In this document: positions 18,929-30,199 of the stretch, piece after piece | Layout of the letters: every line of letters starts with the position of its first letter | Position numbering within the stretch: position 1 is the first letter of the stretch | Source of the DNA: Methylicorpusculum sp. | GTDB taxonomy: Bacteria > Pseudomonadota > Gammaproteobacteria > Methylococcales > Methylomonadaceae | Direction of reading: 5' to 3' | DNA length: 64,000 bases | Assembly: GCF_030651835.1 (NCBI RefSeq) | Contig: NZ_JAUSBX010000087.1 | Location: 62,001 to 126,000 of the forward strand | The notes under the pieces: generated by a model | The model's input: the letters and a program-made list of their open reading frames with translations, nothing else | What the model was told of the DNA's origin: nothing | The model's database searches: none | Position numbers and translations under genes: made by a program

Positions 18929-21760
18929 TTACAGTGTCAAAGGACTTGAGAAGGAAAGGCTAGCCGATTGGTTATCAACCCGCTCATCGAAAAAACTACC
19001 CCGGGCATACTCGACACCCATTTGTTCAACCAATGCGAGAACACGGTCGCTCTCCACATCGTCAACAATGACCTTCTTGCCGAAGGCGTGGATAACATCG
19101 ACTAAAGCCCGCACATACATATTATCTTCTTTATGTTGATCCATTCGCTTTATAAAAGAGCCATCAATGCGGACGTAATCAATGGGCAATTGTTTCAAAT
19201 AAAAAAATGAAGAAAATTCCACTCCGAAATCACTCAAACAAAACTCACAGCCAAGCAACTTGATTTCGTTAATAAAATTGTGCGATTGAGTCAAGTGCCC
19301 AAGCACATAGCGCTCGTTTAAATCAAAAATGATTTGCCTGGGATCAATTTGGTAATTTTTCAGTAGCGAACCGATCAATTCAATACTATCAACCTGTGTC
19401 ACTGAGGAGCCAGAGAGCGCCAGACTGAGTTTGACTTTTTTATTGCTCCGTTTCATTTTCGCAATAATTTCAAAAGCTCTGACTATCGATACGCGGTCCA
19501 ATTGTTCAGCTAACTCGAGTTGCTCAATGACCTGACCATATTCCCTGGATAGGGGGATATCGCCGTTTGGCGAGGCTAAGCAAATTGAACATTGATAAAA
19601 GCCGACCTGTCTTAGATGGACATCAAAAACCGGTGTAAAACTTAATACCCCGTCATCGTTTTCCAACAGTTGCTGTATCTGCCGGATAGTGTTCTGATTC
19701 AGATTAGCTTCGTACTTATTTGTAAGCGTCTGCTCATAAACATAATAAAAGTTTTTCCCATTCAGTTTGGCATAGTTCATTGCCCGTTCTGCATTCGCGA
19801 CCAAGTGATCCGGACTATCTGCATGCAGAGGATAGAAAGCGATGCCGATGTTGGTGGCTATTTCTCCGTACTGGCTGCCCAAGATTAATTTCAACGAACT
19901 GATCCGTTTGATCATCTTCTGTGCCAGGGACACTACCCCCTGTGTCTGAGCATCCGGCAAAATCAGGACAAGCTGGCTTTCGCCGATCCGACACAGCAAA
20001 TCGGTTTCGCGCATGAACTGCTTTAAATGACTCGCCACTTTCACCATGACTCTTTTATCAACTGCCTGAGCGACTGCCTCCTGAGCCAAGTCAAGGTGCT
20101 GCATATCAAAATAAAGCAGTGCCACTGCATGTCCGTAACGTTTTGCTATATTCAAAGCTTGCGGCAGTTCTCGTTGAAATCGCTGCCGATTGCCCAGTCC
20201 GGTTGCCGGATCAAAAGACGCCATTTTCAACATTTTCTGTTCGGTCTGTTTTTCAGCGCTAATATCCATTCCCAGCGAGAGAACTATCGGTTCACTGCCT
20301 TGCCGGTTTGAATTAAAAAGCGTATGAATCCAAAAAACATGTAGAAAACTTCCGGTGCTGCTTATGAAGCCGCCCTCTATCTGAACCGGGTGCGTTGATT
20401 TGGATAAACGTAACTGGTCCAGCTGATTCAGATGGTGCGCTTCTGCCGGTGGCAGATACAGATCGAAAAGTCGCCCAATTACCTTATTTTTTTCTTCACC
20501 AAAGACCTTCACACCCTCTTGATTGATAGTCAATATTTGCCCGTTGACTTTTTGCGTCAGCATGATGACTGGCGCAGAATTGACTAACTCCTGGATAGAA
20601 TCGCGTTCAGAGGCTAATTCCTGACTTTTTTCTAAAATTTGCAGCGTATTTTTGCGGACTATGTGTTCTAAATTTTCCAGCTGCAGGGCTAGGGTCAAAA
20701 CTGTATCATTCAGTTTATCGACTTCATCGAAACCCAAACTCAACCATTTTTTTTGAACGAGCTCTTTCCTGAATTGATTGTACTCATGCGTTGCCAAAAG
20801 AGGCAGCGCCTTGGCAAGGTGAGCAATACGCCGTAAAAAAAACCATGACACAAGGACTAATACCGCTAACGAGCAAAGTAAGCTCATCACACCCTGTATC
20901 CAGACTTTTTCCAATTGAATATCCAGCAGGCGAATATTTCCGGTAATTTCCTCGGCAATCAGTAAAAACGGCGCCTGAGTCGAACTATCCAGTCTCAACG
21001 GTCGAATTCTTACTTCATAAACCTGATCATTAACCGTTAAGGTTCCGCTCTTGTTTAATAACTGCTCGAATGTGTAGCGTTCGGTCAGGTAAGCGAACAA
21101 ATCAAAATCCAATCCCGCAAAAGTCTTGGCTGAAAGCGCGTAGGGCCAGCCGTTGGTTAACTTTTTAGGAGAATCCATCAAAACACCCACATCGACGCGA
21201 GTGGCCTCTTTGAATTTGATGACGGTATCGGCGAACGTTCTAGCCATACTGAATGCGCCGACCAGAGTGCCTTTACCCATTACCGGCACAATCACTTGTT
21301 GATAACAGGACGTTTGCGAACAAATGATGGTATGAACAGGCGATTCCGATTGCAGCATCTGATCGATAAGCGCACGATCGGTATTAATTTTTCTTCCTCT
21401 GGATTTTATTTTTAAGCCGGTGGCGTCAAAGACCGTGATATTTTCCAAGCCCCAGATAAACTCCCATTGTTCCCAATTACGGTCAAAAACACTGAGCATT
21501 TTTTGATCGGAATTATGATTGAACTCTTGAGCATTCAGGACGAACAGCTCTGCTAACTGTTCCAGATTCTGGAATGAATCCTCAGATAACATTTTCGCCA
21601 GATTATCCTGTTTATTGCGCAACAACATCCGCTCTTCGCTGAATCCTTGTTTCGCATCAGAATAAGCAAAATAGGCAAACAGACAGTTTAATAGAATAAA
21701 AATACCGCCGAACAGTAAGGCTAACTTCCATCGTAAACTGAGAAAAAAGGAGGTTTCCAT
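18929..21760 (-). CDS. Membrane sensor with periplasmic domain, PAS, degenerate GGDEF and degenerate EAL domains
   Basis: GGDEF signature replaced by RIGESQLVL; EAL segment VGFYQCSICL; LSDFGVEFSSFFYLKQLPIDYVRIDGSFI. Confidence 0.85.
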   Translation of the reverse strand: METSFFLSLRWKLALLFGGIFILLNCLFAYFAYSDAKQGFSEERMLLRNKQDNLAKMLSEDSFQNLEQLAELFVLNAQEFNHNSDQKMLSVFDRNWEQWEFIWGLENITVFDATGLKIKSRGRKINTDRALIDQMLQSESPVHTIICSQTSCYQQVIVPVMGKGTLVGAFSMARTFADTVIKFKEATRVDVGVLMDSPKKLTNGWPYALSAKTFAGLDFDLFAYLTERYTFEQLLNKSGTLTVNDQVYEVRIRPLRLDSSTQAPFLLIAEEITGNIRLLDIQLEKVWIQGVMSLLCSLAVLVLVSWFFLRRIAHLAKALPLLATHEYNQFRKELVQKKWLSLGFDEVDKLNDTVLTLALQLENLEHIVRKNTLQILEKSQELASERDSIQELVNSAPVIMLTQKVNGQILTINQEGVKVFGEEKNKVIGRLFDLYLPPAEAHHLNQLDQLRLSKSTHPVQIEGGFISSTGSFLHVFWIHTLFNSNRQGSEPIVLSLGMDISAEKQTEQKMLKMASFDPATGLGNRQRFQRELPQALNIAKRYGHAVALLYFDMQHLDLAQEAVAQAVDKRVMVKVASHLKQFMRETDLLCRIGESQLVLILPDAQTQGVVSLAQKMIKRISSLKLILGSQYGEIATNIGIAFYPLHADSPDHLVANAERAMNYAKLNGKNFYYVYEQTLTNKYEANLNQNTIRQIQQLLENDDGVLSFTPVFDVHLRQVGFYQCSICLASPNGDIPLSREYGQVIEQLELAEQLDRVSIVRAFEIIAKMKRSNKKVKLSLALSGSSVTQVDSIELIGSLLKNYQIDPRQIIFDLNERYVLGHLTQSHNFINEIKLLGCEFCLSDFGVEFSSFFYLKQLPIDYVRIDGSFIKRMDQHKEDNMYVRALVDVIHAFGKKVIVDDVESDRVLALVEQMGVEYARGSFFDERVDNQSASLSFSSPLTL

Positions 21761-21764
21761 CCCG

Positions 21765-22979
21765 CTAAAACCGGTAAGAAAGCTGCAAACCGGACAAATC
21801 CCAATACTTTTGCGAGCTGTTAGGATCAGGATTATCGGCTGATGGTATCCAGGCGGTTCCTTCTATACGATGATACTCAGCCCTGAGCATCCAGTAATAG
21901 GTCACATCCCAACGCAGGCTAACCATCCAGTCTTTGGCATAGATCACATGATCAGGCACACCTAGACGCTCCACCCTATCACCTTGTTTGTCATTGTTAT
22001 CCAGGTACAAAACATTATATCTAATTGCGCCTTGCAACTGAGGTATGAAGCGGTAGGTGCTTTCAACATACCAGCTTTGTGTCACGGATTCTTTATCCGG
22101 AAATGAACGACCAAAACCGCTAAAACGATTCCATTGATATAAGTATTCACCGGTCAAACCGAACTTCTCCCCATTGAATTGAGCGGAAAATACCAAAGGG
22201 CGAAAAGAAAGATAGCCCGCTCCGATACTGTCACCTTTAACGGGGTCATATTGCAATTCAAGATCGACATAGCTAACGGCAAAAACATACCGACCACCCA
22301 TCATTTCATAATTCAGTTGGGTAGCAAACCCCGGCTTACCGTCCAACTCCCCTTGAGAAAAAGGCCCAAGCACTGCGATCATGATTTCCTTGTCTGTTTG
22401 CGGCATGCCGAAAACCAGCTTATAGGACAAATCACCCCATTCATCGGTGTGATCAAAATAAAGTGCCCCGCCATCCATGGACACGAATAATGAACGTGAT
22501 CTGTCAAAATAAATACCTTGCGCCAGCAAAACTCCCGGATGAGTAAATGAGACATCCCGGGTCTCGTTATACAATCCATAGGGGACTTTTACTCTTCCTC
22601 CACGCAGCCCTACTCTTAGATCGTCAATATCAAGTATCGATAAATCGACTAAGCCATAGTCCAACCTGAACGATCCGGGATCAACATCCCCTGCACGACG
22701 ATACAAGCCTTGAGCTGCGACTGTAAGCCTGTCCATGGGTCGGTATGACAGATTTAAACCGATTTCGGTCAGCCCAGGCGACAAGCCATCATCACTCTTT
22801 CCATACATATTATTATCTGAAGAATGAAAAATGCCCTGCGTCAAAAAACCATGCATTTGCAAGCTATCAGGCAGCAGATCCTGAAATGCAAAATCTGACG
22901 CACTGAAATCCGAAGCCGCACAAAAAGAAGCGAAGCAGCAAACGATCAGACAAAAGCATTGTTTTGAGGTCACTTTCAA
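21765..22979 (-). CDS. Outer-membrane beta-barrel (porin-like) protein
   Basis: Signal peptide, amphipathic strands, terminal ...LSGLQLSYRF with C-terminal Phe. Confidence 0.7.
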   Translation of the reverse strand: MKVTSKQCFCLIVCCFASFCAASDFSASDFAFQDLLPDSLQMHGFLTQGIFHSSDNNMYGKSDDGLSPGLTEIGLNLSYRPMDRLTVAAQGLYRRAGDVDPGSFRLDYGLVDLSILDIDDLRVGLRGGRVKVPYGLYNETRDVSFTHPGVLLAQGIYFDRSRSLFVSMDGGALYFDHTDEWGDLSYKLVFGMPQTDKEIMIAVLGPFSQGELDGKPGFATQLNYEMMGGRYVFAVSYVDLELQYDPVKGDSIGAGYLSFRPLVFSAQFNGEKFGLTGEYLYQWNRFSGFGRSFPDKESVTQSWYVESTYRFIPQLQGAIRYNVLYLDNNDKQGDRVERLGVPDHVIYAKDWMVSLRWDVTYYWMLRAEYHRIEGTAWIPSADNPDPNSSQKYWDLSGLQLSYRF

Positions 22980-23246
22980 CAGCTATCAACACAGCTCTGA
23001 AATAGCAAGCCTGCTATCATCTGATCAGTTTTCATTCTAAAAGTCCTGTTGTTAATAGGCTGGGTTCAAATCAAGGATCAATGTCCGGAATTCATCCGAC
23101 AGAAAAGATGGCTAAAGACGGCTAAGGAGCATTTGAAATTTTATTACGGCATGATGCCGTCACTGATAATAAACACAGAATGAGTCAATGAGCGACCGTA
23201 GTCCTGATTGTCTTTTATACAAGAACTTTCAATTTCATAACCGATA

Positions 23247-23266
23247 ATGTTCCAAATTTGGGACAT
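23247..23266. promoter_or_regulatory. Operator-like dyad
   Basis: ATGTTCCAAATTTGGGACAT, 20-bp dyad with one mismatched pair. Confidence 0.4.
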
Positions 23267-23633
23267 TGCGCACAAAAAAAGAGCTTGAAGTATGGGACGA
23301 AAAACCAATAATACGGGCTGTCATTAACGCAGGCACTCATGCCGGACAGCATAAGAGCATGATTACGAATCCCGTATTTTAAATCTGGCAAAGTTGAAGT
23401 CTATACCCCGAAAAAACCGACACCTCGCCTGTCGGCACTAACGTTTAAACCACTTCATTCAGTCTCAATGCGATTTAAAGCCGCCATTACTGATTTAATT
23501 TATTGCGTGGCTTCGGTGCGAACGGGTAAAACCAATTACAAGCGCCGGTCTCAGGAAGAACGAGGTATAAATGCTATGCCCACTTCAGCTTAATCCAATA
23601 GTTTCAGCGGTTGAAAAAGAAATCAGGTAAAAA

Positions 23634-24137
23634 TCAGTGCCAGCCGCCGTATTGTTTAGTTGGATCGCCTTTAAATCCGGCGGATGTCGATTTGCCACTG
23701 GCTTTTTTATTTTGACGTATCGCGTTAATCGCCGCTTGTGCCATATTGGCCTTGGTTATGCCGCCAATATCTCTGGCTGATTGAACCACTAAACTGGACA
23801 TGGTCGAAATATCAAGCTGAGCCGGCATAGGGTCCAATACCACAGCCTCAAGAACACTATCACCCGCTGTCACTTCCAACACGACGGGATATTGAGCGCT
23901 GGCTGGAAGCGTAATCGCAAATTTTGAGTCGTTTGTGACATCCGAAGTAGCAACGGTTTTACCACCCGCATCTTTCGCTAAAATTTTGCCCTGCGTCACG
24001 GGTTCGTCTCTATCAGTCACTACACCTTCTATATGGGCGGCGGATACAGCTGGCTGACTTTTATTATCTGAATTTTCACCGCAGCCAAAAAGCAACAAAC
24101 AAACCGACGCAGCGATAAGGTATTTAGAATAGTTCAT
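23634..24137 (-). CDS. Putative lipoprotein with carboxypeptidase-regulatory-like segment
   Basis: Lipobox LLLFGCGEN; VEGVVTDRDEPVTQGKILAKDAGGKTVATSDV. Confidence 0.6.
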   Translation of the reverse strand: MNYSKYLIAASVCLLLFGCGENSDNKSQPAVSAAHIEGVVTDRDEPVTQGKILAKDAGGKTVATSDVTNDSKFAITLPASAQYPVVLEVTAGDSVLEAVVLDPMPAQLDISTMSSLVVQSARDIGGITKANMAQAAINAIRQNKKASGKSTSAGFKGDPTKQYGGWH

Positions 24138-24308
24138 AACATTCTCTTTATCTTAAGAATAATCATTTGATCCACGAAAAACACTAAAAGCACGAATGCA
24201 GTTAACGAGACACCTCATTCAAGCACGACATTCCTAAAGATGAATGGGCTACTTGCTGATTTTCAAGTGTCTTTCGGACATTCAGTGAATTAACAGCCGT
24301 TTTTAAGT

Positions 24309-26552
24309 TTAAAGTTTAATCCAGCGAAGACGATTCGCATTGGTCACGACGGTCACAGATGACATCGCCATCGCCGCACCTGCAATCATAGGATTGAGCA
24401 GTACGCCGAATAAAGGATAGAGCAATCCGGCAGCCACCGGAATACTGACGGTATTGTAAAAGAAAGCACCCACCAGGTTTTGCTTGATGTTGATAACAGT
24501 CATTTTAGATAAGGCCATCGCCTCGGATACCTTTAATAAAGAACCTTGTAAAATGACAATGTCAGCACTTTCAATTGCCACATCGGTACCTGTACCTATG
24601 GCAAAACCGACATTAGCCTGTGCCAAAGCAGGCGCATCATTGATACCGTCACCCACCATACCCACCGTTTCACCGGCATCCTGAAGTTGTTTGACCACTT
24701 TCGCTTTATCTTGCGGCAGGACCTGAGCCCGGACTTCAGTAATACCTGCCTGATCGGCAATCGCTTTGGCTGTAACCGGATTATCGCCGGTCACCATAAT
24801 GATCCGAACACCTTGTTCCTTCAATTTGGAAATAGCAGCCGCCGAATCTTTTTTGATCGGATCGGTTACGCCTATTATTCCGGCTATCTGTCCGTCTACT
24901 GCCAGTAATACGGGCGTCTGGCCTAACGCGGAAAGCGCCTCAAGCGTAGACTTATGCTCGCCATGCTCTACACCTTTGACTGCCATTAAAGCCGCGTTTC
25001 CAAAATAAACGGAGCGGCCTTGAATTTCAGCACAAACGCCATGACCTGCAACTGCTTCAAAATGCTGAGACTTGCTTAAATTTATCTGCTTGACTTCGGC
25101 GGCTGAAAGAATCGCCCCCGCCAAAGGATGTTCAGAACCTGACTCAATACTGGCCGCTAATTCAAGCACTGTTTCTTCAGAAAAATCACCTACAGCTTTA
25201 ATAGAGGCAACAGTGGGCTTACCCTCCGTTACCGTTCCTGTTTTATCCAGAATGATGGCCGTTAGTTTTCCAGCGGTCTGAAGCGCCTCGCCTTTACGAA
25301 TCAGAATACCGGCCTGTGCGGCTCTTCCTACTGCAACCATCACGGAAATGGGTGTCGCCAGACCCAGCGCACAGGGACAGGCAATCACCAGTACCGTCAT
25401 GGAGGTAACAAAGGCATAACCCAGCGAAGGCTCCGGCCCAAAGGTATACCAAACAATGAAGGTAAACAGGGAAATCAGCACCACGCCGGGCACAAAAACA
25501 CTTGAGATTTTATCGGCCAAACGCGCAATCTCGGGCTTGCTGCTTTGCGCCTGCCTGACACTTTTGATGATCTGAGCCAACGCCGTATCACGTCCGATAC
25601 GAGTCGCCTGGAACATGAAGCTGCCTTTTTGATTCATCGTACCGGCTACAACCTGAGCGCCTTTAATTTTTTCTACTGGGATCGGCTCACCGGTCAACAT
25701 CGATTCATCAATCGTCGAATGACCTTCCGTTACAGTGCCGTCGACAGGAATCTTTTCTCCCGGCCTGACGCGCAAAATATCGCCAAGGCCAACATCCTCA
25801 ATTGCAATATCCTGCTCTATCCCTTCCCTGACAACCCGAGCCGTTCGGGGCTGCAAACCAATCAATTGGCGAATCGCACTCGAGGTTTTGCCTCTGGCCA
25901 GTGTTTCCAGTCCGGACCCCAAATTGATGAAGGCGAGAATGACTACGGCGGCCTCAAAATACGCATGTTTTGCCAATGAGGGCAAATTAGCCGAATAATC
26001 AATGACAATACACGAGAACAACCAGGCTGAACCTGTGCCTAAGGCAATCAGCGTATCCATATTGGCTTGTTTTAATGTCAGCGCTTTGACTGCACCGCTG
26101 TAAAAATGCCAGCCGGAATAAATCAATACGCCCAAGGTAATCAACGCCAGCTGTGGCCAGAACCACTGTCCGTTGGCCGAGCCAATTTCAGGAAACCATT
26201 CAAAATGCTCGCCCAGCATCAAAAAGACACCCAGGACACCGGCAACGCCCGCTTTTTTCATCAAATCCTGATAGCGCTTCGTCTCTAATGCTTCCTGGGC
26301 CGACGGATCTTCCAATCCTTCCATGATTGCAGCATCAAAGCCTGCTGAAATAATTGCCTGTTTCAATAAATCAGGATCCGCATCGCCTTTGACATAAGCC
26401 GAGTGGTCCGCAAAATTGACCGTTACCTCCAATACACCCGGAACCTCTTTGAGCGCTCCTTCAACAGCACTGACACAACCCGCGCAGCGCATACCCAAAA
26501 TGGATAACCGGAGAGCATTATTTGTCGTGTCGTTTTGAATTGCCGCACTCAT
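24309..26552 (-). CDS. copA: Copper-translocating P1B-type ATPase
   Basis: N-terminal [47 protein letters not shown]. Confidence 0.95.
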   Translation of the reverse strand: MSAAIQNDTTNNALRLSILGMRCAGCVSAVEGALKEVPGVLEVTVNFADHSAYVKGDADPDLLKQAIISAGFDAAIMEGLEDPSAQEALETKRYQDLMKKAGVAGVLGVFLMLGEHFEWFPEIGSANGQWFWPQLALITLGVLIYSGWHFYSGAVKALTLKQANMDTLIALGTGSAWLFSCIVIDYSANLPSLAKHAYFEAAVVILAFINLGSGLETLARGKTSSAIRQLIGLQPRTARVVREGIEQDIAIEDVGLGDILRVRPGEKIPVDGTVTEGHSTIDESMLTGEPIPVEKIKGAQVVAGTMNQKGSFMFQATRIGRDTALAQIIKSVRQAQSSKPEIARLADKISSVFVPGVVLISLFTFIVWYTFGPEPSLGYAFVTSMTVLVIACPCALGLATPISVMVAVGRAAQAGILIRKGEALQTAGKLTAIILDKTGTVTEGKPTVASIKAVGDFSEETVLELAASIESGSEHPLAGAILSAAEVKQINLSKSQHFEAVAGHGVCAEIQGRSVYFGNAALMAVKGVEHGEHKSTLEALSALGQTPVLLAVDGQIAGIIGVTDPIKKDSAAAISKLKEQGVRIIMVTGDNPVTAKAIADQAGITEVRAQVLPQDKAKVVKQLQDAGETVGMVGDGINDAPALAQANVGFAIGTGTDVAIESADIVILQGSLLKVSEAMALSKMTVINIKQNLVGAFFYNTVSIPVAAGLLYPLFGVLLNPMIAGAAMAMSSVTVVTNANRLRWIKL

Positions 26553-26600
26553 AAGATTGCCTTTTAGCCGTATTTACAAAAAAATTATCAAGGACTTAGT

Positions 26601-26831
26601 CTATTCTTCCACCAAAAAACCAGCCTCAGAAATAACGCTTTTTATCGCGTCCAGATCGATTTTGGCAGCATCATATTCCACAGAGACTTGATTTTCCTTG
26701 AATGAAGCACTGGTTGAGAGCACGCCTTCCAATGCCTCCAACTTGCCGTTGACGTTTGCTTCGCAACCGCCACATTTCATTCCCTTGACTGTTAACGTTA
26801 CCTTTTCCGACATACATTGTCTCCAAAACAC
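26601..26831 (-). CDS. copZ: Heavy-metal-binding (CopZ-like) chaperone
   Basis: VTLTVKGMKCGGCEANVNGKLEAL; upstream of copA. Likely start 26813. Confidence 0.85.
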   Translation of the reverse strand: MFWRQCMSEKVTLTVKGMKCGGCEANVNGKLEALEGVLSTSASFKENQVSVEYDAAKIDLDAIKSVISEAGFLVEE

Positions 26832-26953
26832 AAGTTAGTAATAGAATTCAGACGCCCTCGACTTAACAAGAGCAATCATGCTATAAATCGTGAGTATTCT
26901 CAAATTTATATGATTCTCACAGCTTACCGGGCAGTTATTGATCTGACAACTGA

Positions 26954-28153
26954 ATGAAAGATTTCCTTATAGCTCGCCAAGAGATATTCAATCGAAATTT
27001 AGAGATTTCCGCTTATGAAATTCTATTCAGGGGGAAAGACTTTGATCTGAGCCAGGATAATCAGGCCAGTCAAGCAACCCACCAAGTTATCACCGACACC
27101 ATTCTTGAGATAGGCATCAACCGCCTGGTGGGCAACCATAAAGCCTTTATCAATTTCACTACCGGCAATATTCTCGACAAAACACCTCTTGCCCTGCCCA
27201 AAGACCGTGTTGTGATCGAGATTCTCGAAAATACCGTCATCGATCAACGAATCATAGAAAATTTACAGGAATTATCGGAGTCAGGTTACACAATTGCCTT
27301 GGATGATTTCATCTTTTTACCCGAATGGGAACCTTTAGTAAAACTGGCCGACATCATCAAGTTGGACGTCTTGGCCATGGATACCAAGGAGTTAAATCTC
27401 ACCATCGACAGGCTTTCATCCTACAAAGCCCAATTGCTGGCCGAAAAAATTGAAACCCGCCAACAGTTTGAAATGCTGCGTGATCGCGGCTGTCATTACT
27501 TCCAGGGCTTTTTCCTCAGCAAACCCAACATTGTTGAAGGAAAACGCTTAGGCATTGACCAAACCGCCTTGATCAAGTTGTTAGCTACCATCAACAAGCC
27601 TGAAATGGTATTCGATGAGGTCAGCCGTATCATATCGCTGGATGCCACGCTGAGCTTCAAGTTACTTCACTACATCAATTCCGCATTTTTTGCAATTCCA
27701 AACAAGATTTCTTCCATCAAGCAGGCAATCAGCTATCTTGGCCTGATAGAGATAAAACGCTGGACCAACATTATTGCACTCAGTTCTTTATCCAACAAAC
27801 CAAAAGCAATACTGCAAACCACCCTCATCAGAGGCAAAATGTGTGAACAAATTGCCCATTATCTCGGGAAAGATGCTGAATTGTTTTTTTTAATTGGTTT
27901 GTTTTCCAACCTTGATAACCTGATGGATATACCCATAGAGGAAGCTTTGGCGCAATTACCTCTGAGCCGCGATGTCAGCCAGGCCATAATCAACCATGAA
28001 GGGTTCGGTGGAGAATTGTTACTTTACGTTAAATCCTATGAGCAAGGCCTTCCGCAACTGGATACTTTTCAGAATTTGGAAGCCCATTTAATCAACTCCG
28101 CTTTCCTGGACAGCATCACCTGGGCTCAAAGCACTTTGGACAACTTATCATGA
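26954..28153 (+). CDS. EAL-HDOD domain signalling protein (YuxH-like)
   Basis: LIARQEIFNRNLEISAYEILFRG, IALDDFIFLPEWEPLVKLADIIKLD, then HDOD region (SFKLLHYINSAFFAIPNKISSIKQAISYLG). Confidence 0.88.
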   Translation: MKDFLIARQEIFNRNLEISAYEILFRGKDFDLSQDNQASQATHQVITDTILEIGINRLVGNHKAFINFTTGNILDKTPLALPKDRVVIEILENTVIDQRIIENLQELSESGYTIALDDFIFLPEWEPLVKLADIIKLDVLAMDTKELNLTIDRLSSYKAQLLAEKIETRQQFEMLRDRGCHYFQGFFLSKPNIVEGKRLGIDQTALIKLLATINKPEMVFDEVSRIISLDATLSFKLLHYINSAFFAIPNKISSIKQAISYLGLIEIKRWTNIIALSSLSNKPKAILQTTLIRGKMCEQIAHYLGKDAELFFLIGLFSNLDNLMDIPIEEALAQLPLSRDVSQAIINHEGFGGELLLYVKSYEQGLPQLDTFQNLEAHLINSAFLDSITWAQSTLDNLS

Positions 28154-28602
28154 TAAAACTTAGAAACGTCATCACCCCGCTACTTTTATTATTCAGTCTG
28201 CTACCGTCATTATTGCCGGCGGATGAATTAAATCAGGTAGACATTGCACAATTGATAGACTTAAGGGACCAGCAAAATGCGTTGATTATCGACATTCGCA
28301 CGCCTCAAGAATGGGCGGCATCCGGACTGATTCCCCAAAGTTATCCGCTGACTTTTTTCGATGCCGATGGCCGTTTTGATATTGACCAATGGCAAGCCAA
28401 ACTGGCTAAATTGCGCACGACTCCGGATCAAGCCGTAGTTTTAGTTTGCAAAAGCGGCAATCGAAGCGCTAAAGCGGGTCAAATACTGACCCAAACCCAG
28501 CAAATGAAAAATCTATATCACTTACAAAAAGGTATAGTGGGCTGGGTTACGGCAGGCAATCCTGTCGCCAGAAACTGTCCCAATCAACTCGCCTGCAGGT
28601 AA
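28150..28602 (+). CDS. Rhodanese-like domain protein
   Basis: IIDIRTPQEWAASGLIP, VLVCKSGNRSAKAGQIL. Confidence 0.9.
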   Translation: MIKLRNVITPLLLLFSLLPSLLPADELNQVDIAQLIDLRDQQNALIIDIRTPQEWAASGLIPQSYPLTFFDADGRFDIDQWQAKLAKLRTTPDQAVVLVCKSGNRSAKAGQILTQTQQMKNLYHLQKGIVGWVTAGNPVARNCPNQLACR

Positions 28603-28610
28603 CACTATCC

Positions 28611-29234
28611 ATGCATCTGAATACCATTAAAAATCAAGCCATCGCTTTAGCCGGAGTTGCTCAATCGGCAGCTTTGGTGCAACAACTTGCAACCCAGGGA
28701 AAAACCGACCAATCCGCATTAGAAAACAGCGTTGCCAGTATTTTGAAAATAGAGTCTGACTCCGTCGAGGCTATTTTCAATGGCTTGAGCGGTATCAAGC
28801 TGGGCCTGGAACAACTGAATCAACAACTGAACGGCTTTCAAATTTCCAATCCTGAACAAGCCCGCTATGCGGCTTCGCTGGTCTTTCTGGAAAAGCAATT
28901 GTCTAAACGGCCGGATTTATTGAAAACCATCAGCCAAGGCATAGAAAAAGCACAGCAACAGCGCGATCATTTCGGTTTACTGCATGAAAATGTGTTTGCC
29001 AATTTAGGCGACACCTATCACAACACGATCAGTACCCTGCAACCCCGCATCATGGTGAACGGCGAACAGAACTATTTAAGTCAGCCTGAAATCGTCAACA
29101 AAATCCGTACACTTCTGCTGGCAGGTATCCGTGCAGCAATGTTGTGGCGACAATGTGGCGGCACCCGCTGGAAATTTCTTTTTTACCGCAAAAAATTACA
29201 AGCAGAAATTGAAAATCTGTTGAAACAAATTTAG
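28611..29234 (+). CDS. hflD: HflD homologue
   Basis: IALAGVAQSAALVQQLATQGKTDQSALENSVASIL and overall size match HflD. Confidence 0.85.
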   Translation: MHLNTIKNQAIALAGVAQSAALVQQLATQGKTDQSALENSVASILKIESDSVEAIFNGLSGIKLGLEQLNQQLNGFQISNPEQARYAASLVFLEKQLSKRPDLLKTISQGIEKAQQQRDHFGLLHENVFANLGDTYHNTISTLQPRIMVNGEQNYLSQPEIVNKIRTLLLAGIRAAMLWRQCGGTRWKFLFYRKKLQAEIENLLKQI

Positions 29235-29245
29235 TCCATTACTTC

Positions 29246-30199
29246 ATGAAGCTGATAGAAGCTGAAAATCTATACCGTTATTACGGCAAACACTGTGCTG
29301 TTCATGATCTCAGCTTTTCATTAGCCCGAGGGGATGTCCTGGGTTTTCTGGGACCTAACGGCGCGGGCAAAACAACGACGATGCAGATGTTGTGCGGCAA
29401 TCTGGCCCCCAGTGCCGGCAGAATCATCATCAATGGCCACGACCTGCTGGACTCACCGGTAGCCGCTAAACGCAACATCGGCTATTTGCCAGACACGCCG
29501 CCGCTTTACCGCGAATTGACGGTGGATGAATTTCTAAGCTATTGCGCACAACTGCATCAGGTTCCACGCGATCAAATCAAACCGGCAACGACAACGGCCA
29601 AGGAGAAATGCGGTCTGACCAGCGTATCCGACCGACTGATCGCACATTTATCGAAGGGATACCAGCAGCGGGTAGGCATTGCTCAGGCGATTTTACATAG
29701 CCCCGACATCATTATTCTGGACGAACCGACTGTCGGACTTGATCCTATCCAAATCAGGGAAATTCGTAGTTTAATTCGCGAACTGGGCCAGGCTCATGGC
29801 GTAATCTTATCCACACACATTTTGAGCGAAGTTCAGGAATCATGTACGCATGTGCAAATTATTCAGGAAGGCCGGTTGATCCTGCATGAAACGATAAAAG
29901 GTCTCGAACAGCATATGAAAATGGCGACGGTTGAATTGACAACGCGAATTCCTGTCAATGCTGATTTATTAAAATCCTTGTCAGGCGTGTTATCAATTGA
30001 AATTCTGGCACCTTGCAAAATACAGGTACATTACGACAGCAGCCACGACCCGTCAGAGCAAATTGCATCGTTGACGATAGCTCAAGGCTGGGGCTTGCAG
30101 GAAATAAGTCCGATTAAACGCAGCATGGAAGATATATTTATTGCCCTCACCCAGGCGGCATCAGACAACAGTGCAAACACCAGGGATTCCCTGCCATGA
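29246..30199 (+). CDS. ABC transporter ATPase (GldA-like)
   Basis: GFLGPNGAGKTTTMQ, LSKGYQQRVGIAQAILHSPDIIILDEPTVGLDP. Confidence 0.93.
   Translation: MKLIEAENLYRYYGKHCAVHDLSFSLARGDVLGFLGPNGAGKTTTMQMLCGNLAPSAGRIIINGHDLLDSPVAAKRNIGYLPDTPPLYRELTVDEFLSYCAQLHQVPRDQIKPATTTAKEKCGLTSVSDRLIAHLSKGYQQRVGIAQAILHSPDIIILDEPTVGLDPIQIREIRSLIRELGQAHGVILSTHILSEVQESCTHVQIIQEGRLILHETIKGLEQHMKMATVELTTRIPVNADLLKSLSGVLSIEILAPCKIQVHYDSSHDPSEQIASLTIAQGWGLQEISPIKRSMEDIFIALTQAASDNSANTRDSLP

Noticed and set aside
26880-26950. Possible copper-regulator operator between copZ and the EAL-HDOD gene (gtgagaatcatataaatttgagaatactcac)
   Set aside because: Only 5-bp arms and no convincing CueR-type dyad; too weak to call.
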